A DNA stretch of 36,142 bases, from contig CALGGH010000270.1 in NCBI GenBank assembly GCA_937916415.1, positions 1 to 36,142 on the forward strand, read 5' to 3'. The stretch's first letter is position 1; the number at the start of each line of letters is the position of its first letter. Under the pieces are notes generated by a model. That model was not told the origin of the DNA and made no database searches. It worked only from the letters and a program-made list of their open reading frames with translations. Made by a program: the position numbers and the translations under genes. Positions 1 through 8,433 of this stretch are shown here, one piece after another. This stretch comes from an uncultured Lachnospiraceae bacterium (lineage in GTDB: Bacteria > Bacillota > Clostridia > Lachnospirales > Lachnospiraceae).

Positions 1-919
1 ACCCCGCCGTAACAGCCAGGACGCATGCGTCGGTGATTATTCCCGCTATTCCTGATTCCCGGCGGAATCCAAGCATGTTTACGAGCCCTGCGAGGGCATT
101 CAGGAACCTGCGCACGTTGAAGCCGGTCAGCCTGATCTGAGTCCAGTGAACAAAATAATACATGTCAGGAAGGACAAAAAGGTTTATGAGATAGGCTATG
201 CCGGCACTGAACATGTTGGTAAGGCAGATGGAAAACGCCGGATCAAAAAAGGCTTTTTTCAATGTTTTCTTTTTTTTGATCAGGTCTGACAAGGCGATCA
301 GGCCTGCCGCCATCATCGCGGGAAAATAGAACATGACTATCTGACGTGGTCCGATCAGGCTCGAAGCAAAGGCAAGTGCGGCAGATGCGGCAGTCAGGAT
401 GGCTCGCACGTGGTTCCCCGGTTCGGCGGTCAGGTGAAGAACCATTGCCATTGCAAAAAATGAAATGGCGATGCAGGGCACGTAATAGGGGCAGACCAGC
501 ACGTACTCACCGTATACCATGGAGACAGGCGTTAAGACCGCCATGCCAAGCACGGCCTTTCTCCATCCCAGGTCGAGCCGTTTGGACAGACACAGGGCGG
601 AGCCAAGCAGCATTGCGTGGATTATTATCGTGGAATACACCCTCACGAAATGCCAGTAGTCTGAAAATAAGAATAATATGCGAAAAACCTGAGGCATGTA
701 CAATAGACGAAGTTCAGTGGCATAATACCAGCCTTTGGCAAATATGGCACGCTCTTCGTTGAGCTGTTTCGCAAGTATCATCTCACTGCTCATGTCAGAG
801 TCGAGCAGATACCATATGCGCGCCCTCAAAAACAGGAACAAAAAGACGAATGACGCACACAGGAGCAGGATTGAAGATTTTTTTACTAAATATGTTTTCA
901 ATGCGATCTTATCATTCAT
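1..919 (-). CDS. Polytopic membrane protein, GT-C-like (cut by window edge)
   Basis: Read on the minus strand from an ATG at 919, an open frame of 306 codons runs without a stop to the window edge, so the C-terminus is missing. The product starts MNDKIALKTYLVKK and is followed at once by a hydrophobic helix. Several more membrane helices follow, separated by short charged loops. After the first helix comes a segment with LLDSDMSSEMILAK and a WYYATEL stretch. This acidic extracytoplasmic loop after helix 1 is the layout of GT-C-fold glycosyltransferases that use lipid-phosphate sugars, but I cannot name a family. It is divergent from the GT2 gene at 1013, and 93 bp separate the two starts. The upstream SD match is weak (GGTG). 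Shorter plus-strand open frames here are shadows: they lack hydrophobic structure and SD sites. Confidence 0.75.
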   Translation of the reverse strand, partial: MNDKIALKTYLVKKSSILLLCASFVFLFLFLRARIWYLLDSDMSSEMILAKQLNEERAIFAKGWYYATELRLLYMPQVFRILFLFSDYWHFVRVYSTIIIHAMLLGSALCLSKRLDLGWRKAVLGMAVLTPVSMVYGEYVLVCPYYVPCIAISFFAMAMVLHLTAEPGNHVRAILTAASAALAFASSLIGPRQIVMFYFPAMMAAGLIALSDLIKKKKTLKKAFFDPAFSICLTNMFSAGIAYLINLFVLPDMYYFVHWTQIRLTGFNVRRFLNALAGLVNMLGFRRESGIAGIITDACVLAVTAG

Positions 920-960
920 TCACCATAGTATATCATATTGTGCGGATGTTTTCGCCAAAG

Positions 961-989
961 CCGTCAAAATATGATAAAATTTGTATAAC
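961..989 (+). promoter_or_regulatory. Candidate promoter in the 920-1012 divergent gap
   Basis: The gap between the two divergent starts is AT-rich. A TATAAC -10-like hexamer lies at 984-989, and 17 bp upstream is CCGTCA, a poor -35. A start of transcription near 996 would leave a short leader carrying the GGAG at 1001-1004. Other AT-rich hexamers (TATGAT at 970-975, TAAAAT at 975-980) would serve as well, so the exact site is uncertain. Confidence 0.3.
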
Positions 990-1012
990 AAAAGTTTAGC
1001 GGAGCATTGTCA

Positions 1013-1960
1013 ATGAAACTGATAATACAAATTCCCTGTTACAATGAGGCTGAAACGCTGGACGTCACGATAAATGACCTTCCGCGTCATATCGAAGGCG
1101 TTGACGAGATCGAGTATCTCATCATTAATGACGGAAGCGGGGATGATACTGTCGAGGTTGCCCGTCGGGCAGGAGTTCATCATGTGGTCAGTTTCGCTTC
1201 AAACAAGGGACTGGCCAAGGGATTCATGGCGGGACTGGACGGATGCCTCAGAAACGGAGCGGACGTAATTGTCAATACTGATGCCGACAATCAGTATTGT
1301 GCTGAGGACATAGAAACCCTGATCAGGCCCATTCTCGAGGGCCGGGCGGACATCGTCATCGGAGCGCGCCCCATTGATGACACAGAGCATTTTTCATGGA
1401 TCAAAAAGAAACTTCAGCATTTTGGCAGCTGGGTAGTCCGCAAGGCATCAAAAACGGACATTCCGGATGCTCCCAGCGGCTTTCGGGCCTATTCCAGGGA
1501 TGCGGCCATGCGTATCAACGTGGTAAATGATTACACGTATACCCTTGAAACGATCGTACAGGCCGGGCGCGAGAGGATTCCGATGGCATGGGTGCCGATC
1601 CGGACGAATCCCGAGCTGAGGCCAAGCCGGCTGTTCAAAAGCATGCTGGGATATGTCAAAAAAAGCATTTTGACCATACTGCGTGCATATATGATGTACA
1701 ATCCGCTTACGTTCTTTTCAATCCTGTCCGTTCCTCCGACCCTGATAGGGCTTGCCATAGGCATACGTTTTCTCTTCCTGTTTTTTGATGGGGACGGAGG
1801 CGGTCACAATCAGTCGCTGATTCTGGCGTGTACCTTGATAATACTTGGATTCCTGACGTTCGTCATAGGATTGCTGGCAGATCTGATCTCATCTAATCGC
1901 AGGATTCTTCAGGATACGCAGTATCACGTAAGAAGGATGGAGTATGAACGGCTCAAATAA
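1013..1960 (+). CDS. GT2 glycosyltransferase, polyprenyl-phosphate sugar synthase type
   Basis: This is a 315-residue protein with an N-terminal GT-A domain of the GT2 family (IIQIPCYNEAETL at the start, a DAD motif near residues 89-91 for metal and sugar nucleotide). Two C-terminal membrane helices sit at about 223-250 and 265-290. GT2 enzymes with this tail (DPM1/GtrB/CsbB-like) usually move a sugar from a nucleotide to polyprenyl phosphate on the cytoplasmic face. I take ATG at 1013 rather than TTG at 1007 because GGAG at 1001-1004 is 8 nt from the ATG but only 2 nt from the TTG. The 3' end overlaps the next gene by 17 bp, so the two are very likely co-transcribed and translationally coupled. 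The sugar is not predictable. Confidence 0.85.
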   Translation: MKLIIQIPCYNEAETLDVTINDLPRHIEGVDEIEYLIINDGSGDDTVEVARRAGVHHVVSFASNKGLAKGFMAGLDGCLRNGADVIVNTDADNQYCAEDIETLIRPILEGRADIVIGARPIDDTEHFSWIKKKLQHFGSWVVRKASKTDIPDAPSGFRAYSRDAAMRINVVNDYTYTLETIVQAGRERIPMAWVPIRTNPELRPSRLFKSMLGYVKKSILTILRAYMMYNPLTFFSILSVPPTLIGLAIGIRFLFLFFDGDGGGHNQSLILACTLIILGFLTFVIGLLADLISSNRRILQDTQYHVRRMEYERLK

Positions 1961-2912
1961 GATCAAGTGGATCCGCCGCCTCGGCAGCGTTCTGGTGGTG
2001 ATTGGGCTTGCCTTTGTAGTTCGTCGGATTCATCACATGCACGTGGATTTTTCGATGCTTCTTCGCCCCCGGATTTTTGGATCTTTGATAGCAGGCACTG
2101 TCCTGTGCCTGGTGGCAAATCTGCTTTTGGCAATGGCGTGGTGTCTTGCGCTGCGCACTGCTTCGGATGCTGAGTTTCCGCTTCGGGATGGAGTGGCCGT
2201 GTATCTCAAGGCCAACATTGGCAAATATCTTCCCGGCAACGTCTTTCACTATGTCGAACGCAACATTTTTGTTCGTGACATAGGCATGGGACAGGCAGAA
2301 ACCGCTGCGAGTTCATTACTGGAAATAATGGGACAGTTGGCCGGCGCAATGTTCCTGTCCGTCGTCTTTCTGCGAAGGAGGGCATCGGTAGTCACTTCAT
2401 ACTTGGAGGGAATGGCATCCCCGGCGTTGTGGATCATTATCCCGGTGATGATCATCCTGATCACGTGCATGGCGATCCTGACGATCCGGAAAACTCCGAT
2501 CGGCGGGATTGCATCCCGACTTATGGAACGGACTAAAATACCTGCATATTTTAAAATGCTCGGCATATACGTGCTCAATCTGGTTACCGTGTCATTTAGC
2601 ATGCTGCTGCTCGTGATTGCGATATCCGGAGGCCGGGTGGGAACTGATGACGTCAACTTGATCATGGGCAGCTACGTGCTGGGGTGGATGCTGGGGTTTG
2701 TCGTACCGGGTGCACCTGGCGGAATAGGCATCAGGGAGATGGTGATCACCCTGCTGATGAATGAGTCTCCGCTATTTGATGCGGTTGTCCTTGCGGCGGT
2801 CATACAGCGCCTGGCATCTATTCTGGGGGACGTCGGTGGTTATTTGATCAGTCTGTTTTTGATGAAGCCCATGGGCGGGAAATCCGTCAAGGCTGATCAA
2901 AATGAGGCATGA
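1944..2912 (+). CDS. UPF0104 / MprF-N-like membrane protein, flippase candidate
   Basis: The protein has 322 residues with about eight hydrophobic helices. It carries the family signature PGAPGGIGIRE near residue 255, typical of the UPF0104 domain (lysylphosphatidylglycerol synthase TM region, also found in AglD-like proteins). Family members are thought to act as lipid or lipid-linked-sugar flippases. The position between a polyprenyl-sugar GT2 and a GT-C-like protein suggests it flips the lipid-phosphate sugar made by its neighbour, which is an inference. The start ATG at 1944 lies inside the 3' end of the GT2 gene. It is preceded by AGAAGGA at a workable distance. Confidence 0.75.
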   Translation: MNGSNKIKWIRRLGSVLVVIGLAFVVRRIHHMHVDFSMLLRPRIFGSLIAGTVLCLVANLLLAMAWCLALRTASDAEFPLRDGVAVYLKANIGKYLPGNVFHYVERNIFVRDIGMGQAETAASSLLEIMGQLAGAMFLSVVFLRRRASVVTSYLEGMASPALWIIIPVMIILITCMAILTIRKTPIGGIASRLMERTKIPAYFKMLGIYVLNLVTVSFSMLLLVIAISGGRVGTDDVNLIMGSYVLGWMLGFVVPGAPGGIGIREMVITLLMNESPLFDAVVLAAVIQRLASILGDVGGYLISLFLMKPMGGKSVKADQNEA

Positions 2913-2927
2913 TCATAGGAGAACGAG

Positions 2928-4853
2928 ATGATTTTGATCTGTGCAAGAATACTCGTCAGATTCGTTATTTCCATGGCATATTGCCTGTTGGTGGGCGGAG
3001 CCTTGGCATCCGTGATAAAAAAGAGCTATCTGATCTCGCTGGCCCCGGCCTTCGTTATCCAGTCTCTGGTCATGGTGTTTAGCGGAATGCTTGTCCATAG
3101 CGTATTCGTCGGTGCGTATCTCATGATGGCATTGTCGGTGATTCTGCTTACGTGTAAATCCGTTGCGGCCTGCAGGTCGGAGGGAAGCATTGGAGCCGGG
3201 CTTGGCAGTCTGGCCCGGAGGATATATCCCAAAGGAGAGGTGATCGTCTTTCTGATCGCATTCGTACTGGTATGGGGTCTGAATTTTGGCAAATATTTGG
3301 ATTTTTTTGACGAGCACAGTCACTGGGGAATGTTTGTGAAGGAGATCATCCATTTGGATGCCTTATATTGTACGTCTCCCCTGGATTATGTCCCCCACAG
3401 GGATTATCCGCCCGGAGTTTCCGTATTTGAGGCACTGTGGTGCCGGCTGATGGGAGCGGCCAGTGACGACAACATGTATCGCGGCATACAGATGCTTGAG
3501 GTGTCCATGATGTTGCCGGCCGCATATTACGTAGCCCCCGGAACCAATAAGAAAAGCTTTATTCCGAGAGTTTTGTGGGGACTGGTGCTCTTTGCGACCC
3601 CGATCCTGACCAGTGAACCTTTTTATCACAGCATTGTGACAGACATGTTCCTGGGCGTGATGATTTTTTACTGCATGTGGGTCGTCATAACGCAGCAGCC
3701 ATCTGCGGCGACGACAGTCATGCTCGGCGCATCGATGATGTTTCTTCCACAGATCAAGGTCACTGCCCTTCCTTTTGTCTTGATGATCCTGATATATTAC
3801 GTCGTGTACCGCAGGGATGGCTTCAGGTCCGTAATCGTTCATGGCGGCATCATGGTTCTGGTTTCCGTGGCATTCTGGAGGATGACCAACAAATACGTAT
3901 TTAAGAGTCTTGAAGAAACCGGCGGAGACGTTTTTTATGGCCAGAGTCTCAAAAAGGTCAACGTGAAAAAGATAATCAAGTATTTCTTTCACGTCAATCC
4001 CGATGAATACCAGTCCCGGTTTGACAGGATTTATTTGTCGGGACTAACATTTAAAAAGACGTATGCTGACCTTTCTTACGTCGGCGCGGTGCTTTTGGCC
4101 ACCGTGGCACTCCTTATATGGTTTAAGATCGTGGTAAAGGATCGTGAGGTTGACAAAACCATTCGCTTGACGGCACTGTGGATTTTTTTGGCAGGAATAG
4201 CCTATGTCATTTTGATGTATCTGGCTTACATGATGACTTTTGGACATGAGTACGCTCTTACGCTGCCAAGCTTTGACAGATACATGTCATCGTTTGTGCT
4301 GGCAGCCATGCTCCTGTCTGAGGCTCTTGTAATTTATTTTTCGAAACACTTTCTTAAATGGAGCAGCGTCGTTCCGGCCGTCATCCTTGCCGCCCTGCTG
4401 ATCGCCGGAATCAGGTATGATGCCATTGATCAGCTGTTTCCCGGAAACATTGCCCTTGGCCGGTTGGTCAGAGTTGATGACAATAGATATGATTATGACT
4501 GCATGCTGCTTGATCGCGGGGTTCCTGACGAGGAATCCGTATATGTAATAGCCAGGGGCAACACGAGTGATGACGTTACCGGCATATCGTTTTATGAACA
4601 TCCCAAGTATGTTACCGGGGGAAGTCCCGGTCCTGACGTTGATGATGAAGACGAACGAAGCCGCGACGTCAGCCCGGAGGAATTGAAGGAAACGCTGAGT
4701 AGGTTTCACTACATGTACCTAAGGTGGGTTGATGAGAAGTTTCTGGATAAGTATTCCGGCATTTTCTCTCATCCGGAAACTCTGGAGTGCTACGTTGTAT
4801 ATAAAATTGATGCCGTTGACGGAATCATAGATAATCAGGTAGTTTGTAAATGA
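2928..4853 (+). CDS. Large GT-C-like membrane glycosyltransferase
   Basis: A 641-residue protein with about eleven to twelve hydrophobic segments and a C-terminal soluble part of about 130 residues. Near residue 125, after the first cluster of helices, it carries FDEHSHWGMFVKE. An Asp-Glu pair in the first long extracytoplasmic loop is the usual catalytic place in GT-C enzymes that use lipid-phosphate sugars. The SD is AGGAGA just upstream of the ATG, 15 bp after the flippase stop. Together with the two upstream genes it forms a plausible three-component extracytoplasmic glycosylation set. I cannot name the acceptor or the sugar. A wzy-like polymerase is an alternative that topology alone does not exclude. 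Confidence 0.7.
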   Translation: MILICARILVRFVISMAYCLLVGGALASVIKKSYLISLAPAFVIQSLVMVFSGMLVHSVFVGAYLMMALSVILLTCKSVAACRSEGSIGAGLGSLARRIYPKGEVIVFLIAFVLVWGLNFGKYLDFFDEHSHWGMFVKEIIHLDALYCTSPLDYVPHRDYPPGVSVFEALWCRLMGAASDDNMYRGIQMLEVSMMLPAAYYVAPGTNKKSFIPRVLWGLVLFATPILTSEPFYHSIVTDMFLGVMIFYCMWVVITQQPSAATTVMLGASMMFLPQIKVTALPFVLMILIYYVVYRRDGFRSVIVHGGIMVLVSVAFWRMTNKYVFKSLEETGGDVFYGQSLKKVNVKKIIKYFFHVNPDEYQSRFDRIYLSGLTFKKTYADLSYVGAVLLATVALLIWFKIVVKDREVDKTIRLTALWIFLAGIAYVILMYLAYMMTFGHEYALTLPSFDRYMSSFVLAAMLLSEALVIYFSKHFLKWSSVVPAVILAALLIAGIRYDAIDQLFPGNIALGRLVRVDDNRYDYDCMLLDRGVPDEESVYVIARGNTSDDVTGISFYEHPKYVTGGSPGPDVDDEDERSRDVSPEELKETLSRFHYMYLRWVDEKFLDKYSGIFSHPETLECYVVYKIDAVDGIIDNQVVCK

Positions 4854-4911
4854 AAGAAAGGTTTTGTGCGTTCCATGCACGTCTGGTCCCATTCGTGATA
4901 AAATAGTGATT

Positions 4912-5934
4912 ATGGTTGAGAACTATGATGGAGTTCCCGTGCTCCTGCACGCTGATGATTACGGGGAAACACATAATACAAGTGAAGAGATGCTGGAACT
5001 GATGAAGGGCGGCTACCTGGACGGATTCAGCATCCTGACCAACATGAGGGAGCATGACAGACACCTGCGCATGCTCCTGAATGCGATTCCCGGGATGCCA
5101 AGCCTGCCCCTTATCAACGTGCACGTGAACCTCGTGGAGGGACGGATGCTGTCAGAGGCAACCGCAGATGACCCGCAGGTTACGGATGCTCCATGCACCA
5201 GATGGGACTGGATGAGCCTGTGCCGCGTTTCATTTCATCTGCCTGCCCATGACAAGCATGGCGAAAGAATGAAGTATCGTGAAACCCATGATCGGCTGGT
5301 GGCGGAGATAAGGGCCCAGCTGCATCGCGGATGGGAAGACGTCAGGCTGATACAGGAGGCAGCCGGGGAAGCCGGCGTTCCATATGAACCCCAGCACCTG
5401 CGGATCGACTCGCATCAGCATGCACACATGATCCCGATCGTGCGCAGGGCACTTGAGCAGGTCATTCGGGACGAGGAATTTGAGGTAGATTACGTACGCA
5501 ACTCGCATGAGCTGCTGATGCCTTTTATCAGGCACGCATCCTGCCGTAACCTGATCGGTACGGTCAAAAACCGAATCCTGGCCCTGTTTGCGCCCGGCAT
5601 GGAAAAATTCATCAAGAGCCTTGGACACACTCCGTCTTATCTGTGCGGAGTCATGATGAGCGGGCACATGGATGCGGTCAGGCTCATGACGGTGCTGCCG
5701 GACATATTACGGAAATGCCGCCAAAAAGGATATGGACTGGAGATCAACATACACCCTGCCATGATGCTTGAGACGGAGGTCACCGAGGAGATACCGATGG
5801 AATCCGCACGGGGCTTTTACATGTCATCAGACAGGCATATGGAGGCCCTGACGGTGAGAACCATCAAGGCGGCCATGCGCGATCAGTTTGACAGTGAGGC
5901 AAACGGCGATGAAGCCGGCGAGGAGAGAGCATGA
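4912..5934 (+). CDS. ChbG/YdjC-type carbohydrate deacetylase
   Basis: A 340-residue protein with the landmarks of the YdjC/ChbG/HpnK family of metal-dependent amide deacetylases: LLHADDYGE at residues 11-19 (paired Asp), DSHQHAH at about 166-172 (His ligands) and EINIHP near 280. Family members remove acetyl groups from N-acetylated sugars or sugar lipids. Here it probably acts on a precursor or intermediate of the polymer. Start choice is uncertain: an in-frame TTG at 4864 follows a GAAAGG too closely (about 2 nt), while ATG at 4912 lacks a clear SD but gives the N-terminus expected for the family, with ADD within 20 residues. The stop overlaps the next start in an ATGA arrangement. The substrate is unknown. 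Confidence 0.85.
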   Translation: MVENYDGVPVLLHADDYGETHNTSEEMLELMKGGYLDGFSILTNMREHDRHLRMLLNAIPGMPSLPLINVHVNLVEGRMLSEATADDPQVTDAPCTRWDWMSLCRVSFHLPAHDKHGERMKYRETHDRLVAEIRAQLHRGWEDVRLIQEAAGEAGVPYEPQHLRIDSHQHAHMIPIVRRALEQVIRDEEFEVDYVRNSHELLMPFIRHASCRNLIGTVKNRILALFAPGMEKFIKSLGHTPSYLCGVMMSGHMDAVRLMTVLPDILRKCRQKGYGLEINIHPAMMLETEVTEEIPMESARGFYMSSDRHMEALTVRTIKAAMRDQFDSEANGDEAGEERA

Positions 5935-7241
5935 GTGACAAACCGGCATTATTGCTTATAGTACCCACGTTACATCAGGGCGGTCAGGAAAGGGTTGTCA
6001 TACGCAGCGCCGGACTGCTGCAGTCTGATTTTGACGTGACCATAGCGATATTTGACTCATCGGACGTCGGCTATGATACGGAAGGGTTAAACATAGTTGA
6101 CTTAAACGTCCCCGCAACGCCGGGACCGGTGTTTAAGGTCATAAACATAATCAAGCGCAAGGCGAGGCTGTCCGCGCTCAAAAAGAGAATCAAGCCGCTC
6201 ATTTCATACAGTTACGGACCGAGCGCCAACATCATCAATGCGCTGACTGCGACGCCTGACGAGTCCACCTGGTGCGGACTCAGGAATTATACCGACGTGA
6301 CGGAAGAAAATCAGATGAGGCTTTTCATCCGCAAGGCTGACCTGATCGTATGCTGTGCGAGCGACATCGAGACTGCAGTCATCAGGAGATTCGGACTGGC
6401 AGGCGCGGATGATGAATATGACTATGGAGCGCCAAAAGGCAAAAAGCGTGCAAGGACCTGCGTGTTGTATAACCTTTTTGACTTTGATGACATCAGGAGG
6501 CAGGCGGAAAAAGAGGATCCCGACCCCGGGCTGCCTGAGACGTGCGAGGGCGGCCGTAGGCTTAAGTACGTCATGACCATGGGGCGCGATGACGACCAAA
6601 AGATGTACTGGCACATGATCAAGACGTTTAAGCTGATCCTGACCAGGGTCCCGGAGGCCCGGCTCGTGATCATGGGAGCGGGTTCTTTCGAGGCATTCAG
6701 GCGCATGGCGGCCAATCTGGGCATAAGCGATCACGTGACGTTTGCAGGGTCTCAGTCCAATCCGTACAAGTATCTGAAGTGCGGAGACGTGTTCTGGATG
6801 ACCTCGCGCAACGAAGGATTCCCTAATGCCCTGGTGGAGGCCATGGCCATGGGACTGGCGCCGGTGTCGACCAACTGCCTGACCGGCCCGGCTGAGATAC
6901 TGATAGAGTACGGGGATACCTACAGCTCTACGCGCAGGCTGGGTGAGATACGGCATTCCAGGCAGGTCATCAGCGCATCGGATTCGGAGGTAAAGTCGAA
7001 TCCCGTGGCGATCTATGGCGAGTATGGCATACTGACTCCTGCCATGTCCCGTGACAGGGACATGGACTTTGCCCACTTTGAGGACGAACATTACAACCTG
7101 GCGGAGGTTATGACAGACCTGTTAAACAACGAGGAGATGCTGGAGAAATACAGGCAGGCCGCAAGGGATAGATCACGCAGGTACAACTATGCGGAATACC
7201 GCAAGAATTTCATGTATCTGGCCACCGCATCCAAGCGGTGA
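5931..7241 (+). CDS. GT4-family glycosyltransferase
   Basis: A 436-residue cytoplasmic GT-B protein. The N-terminus has the acceptor-side GG loop (HQGGQERVV). The C-terminal half has the GT4 donor motif E-x7-E within NEGFPNALVEAMAMG near residues 294-303, followed by VSTNCLTGPAEIL. GT4 retaining enzymes add sugars to a lipid-linked chain from nucleotide donors. It starts on an ATGA overlap with the deacetylase, so it is translationally coupled to it. Its first residues (MSDK) match those of the next gene, and both have the same fold, which suggests an old duplication. The C-terminal half carries an insertion of about 45 residues (roughly 320-365) after the E-x7-E block, which is not usual in GT4 enzymes. 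Confidence 0.88.
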   Translation: MSDKPALLLIVPTLHQGGQERVVIRSAGLLQSDFDVTIAIFDSSDVGYDTEGLNIVDLNVPATPGPVFKVINIIKRKARLSALKKRIKPLISYSYGPSANIINALTATPDESTWCGLRNYTDVTEENQMRLFIRKADLIVCCASDIETAVIRRFGLAGADDEYDYGAPKGKKRARTCVLYNLFDFDDIRRQAEKEDPDPGLPETCEGGRRLKYVMTMGRDDDQKMYWHMIKTFKLILTRVPEARLVIMGAGSFEAFRRMAANLGISDHVTFAGSQSNPYKYLKCGDVFWMTSRNEGFPNALVEAMAMGLAPVSTNCLTGPAEILIEYGDTYSSTRRLGEIRHSRQVISASDSEVKSNPVAIYGEYGILTPAMSRDRDMDFAHFEDEHYNLAEVMTDLLNNEEMLEKYRQAARDRSRRYNYAEYRKNFMYLATASKR

Positions 7242-7292
7242 GACGTACGTGTTTTGGATGGAGCGGATCGTCAGGGATCCGTTTGAACTGAC

Positions 7293-8411
7293 ATGTCTGA
7301 CAAGCGCAAGATTTTGTTTCACATAAACTGCCTCGAACACGGTGGTGCAGAGAGAGTCGTTTCGAACCTGGCCAATAAGTTCGCAGCCGAAGGCTACGAC
7401 GTAACCGTGGCCGTGGAGTGGATCGGGACAAACGAGTATGAGCTTGATCCACGCATTTCGCACGTAAACGTGGGGCTCCTAAAGTCAGATGAATCCAAGG
7501 GACGCGTTTCGCAGTACCTGACCAGGATCAGGAGGCTTCGCGCATGCATCAGGGAGGTTAAGCCGGACATAGTCATAGCTTTTGCGCATCTGGCCATATA
7601 CCGGGCACTGATGGCTGCCTGTGGCATGAAGGTTCCCGTGCTCATTTCCATCCGGACTAATCCGGCCGGCCATTATGACGGACGGATGGATAGGTACATG
7701 ATCCCGCTGCTGTTTCCCGGGGCGGCGGGATGCGTGTTCCAGACCACGGGGCAGAAGGAATGGTTTAGTCCGTATCTGAAGGATAATTGCAGGATCATCC
7801 TAAATCCCCTCAGTGAAAAATACGTAGGAGTGGAACCGCCCAAGAAGAGGCGTAAATGCGTGGTTCACTCCGGCAGGATAGTGGATTTCAAGTATCAGCC
7901 GATGATGGTGGATGCCTTCATGGAAGTGCATGAGAAACATCCGGACTGGTCGCTGGAACTATATGGCGCTGATTCCGGGGACGGCACGTGGGAGATCCTG
8001 ACGGAAAAGATTAAGGATTATGGAGCCGGGGATTTCGTACGGTTGTGCGGGGATTCGGATTCGCTGGAAACAGTCCTGAATGACGGTGGATTATATGTCT
8101 TTTCTTCTGAATGGGAAGGGCTGCCGAATGCCCTGATGGAGGCCATGGCGCTGGGCCTGCCGATAGTGTCGACGGACTGTCCCTGCGGGGGGCCTGCGAC
8201 GCTGATCACCGACGGAGTGGATGGATTATTGGTGCCAATCAAGGATAAGGAGGCCCTGGCAGCAGGCATGCTGCGCCTGATTGAGGACAGGAACCTGGCG
8301 GAAAGGCTGGGAAATAATGCCCGCAGGATCGTTGAGCGCGCGCATCCTGACGTGGTTCATGAGCAATGGGCCGCATACGTCGAGGAGATCATCAGCTCCC
8401 ATAAAGGCTGA
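7293..8411 (+). CDS. GT4-family glycosyltransferase
   Basis: A 372-residue GT-B protein: HINCLEHGGAERVV near the N-terminus, and the donor-site E-x7-E in EWEGLPNALMEAMALGL near residues 272-286, followed by the CGGPATLI loop. It is a standard-length GT4 with no membrane segment, acting on the cytoplasmic face. It is separated from the upstream GT4 by 51 bp with no clear terminator. The best SD-like AGGGA at about 7272 is rather far from the ATG. The gene is the last of the plus-strand run and meets the convergent SGNH gene tail to tail, with 22 bp between stop codons and no obvious hairpin there. Donor and acceptor sugars are not predictable. Confidence 0.88.
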   Translation: MSDKRKILFHINCLEHGGAERVVSNLANKFAAEGYDVTVAVEWIGTNEYELDPRISHVNVGLLKSDESKGRVSQYLTRIRRLRACIREVKPDIVIAFAHLAIYRALMAACGMKVPVLISIRTNPAGHYDGRMDRYMIPLLFPGAAGCVFQTTGQKEWFSPYLKDNCRIILNPLSEKYVGVEPPKKRRKCVVHSGRIVDFKYQPMMVDAFMEVHEKHPDWSLELYGADSGDGTWEILTEKIKDYGAGDFVRLCGDSDSLETVLNDGGLYVFSSEWEGLPNALMEAMALGLPIVSTDCPCGGPATLITDGVDGLLVPIKDKEALAAGMLRLIEDRNLAERLGNNARRIVERAHPDVVHEQWAAYVEEIISSHKG

Positions 8412-8433
8412 ATCATTTCCCGGCCGGTACCGC

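Noticed and set aside
346..974. Two plus-strand open frames (346-762 and 735-974) as genes
   Set aside because: They lie opposite a continuous 306-codon minus-strand membrane-protein frame, have Arg-rich shadow composition and no SD site.
8412..8433. Bidirectional terminator between the convergent GT4 and SGNH genes
   Set aside because: I looked for a stem with T runs and found only a short GC-rich palindromic stretch; not enough to call.
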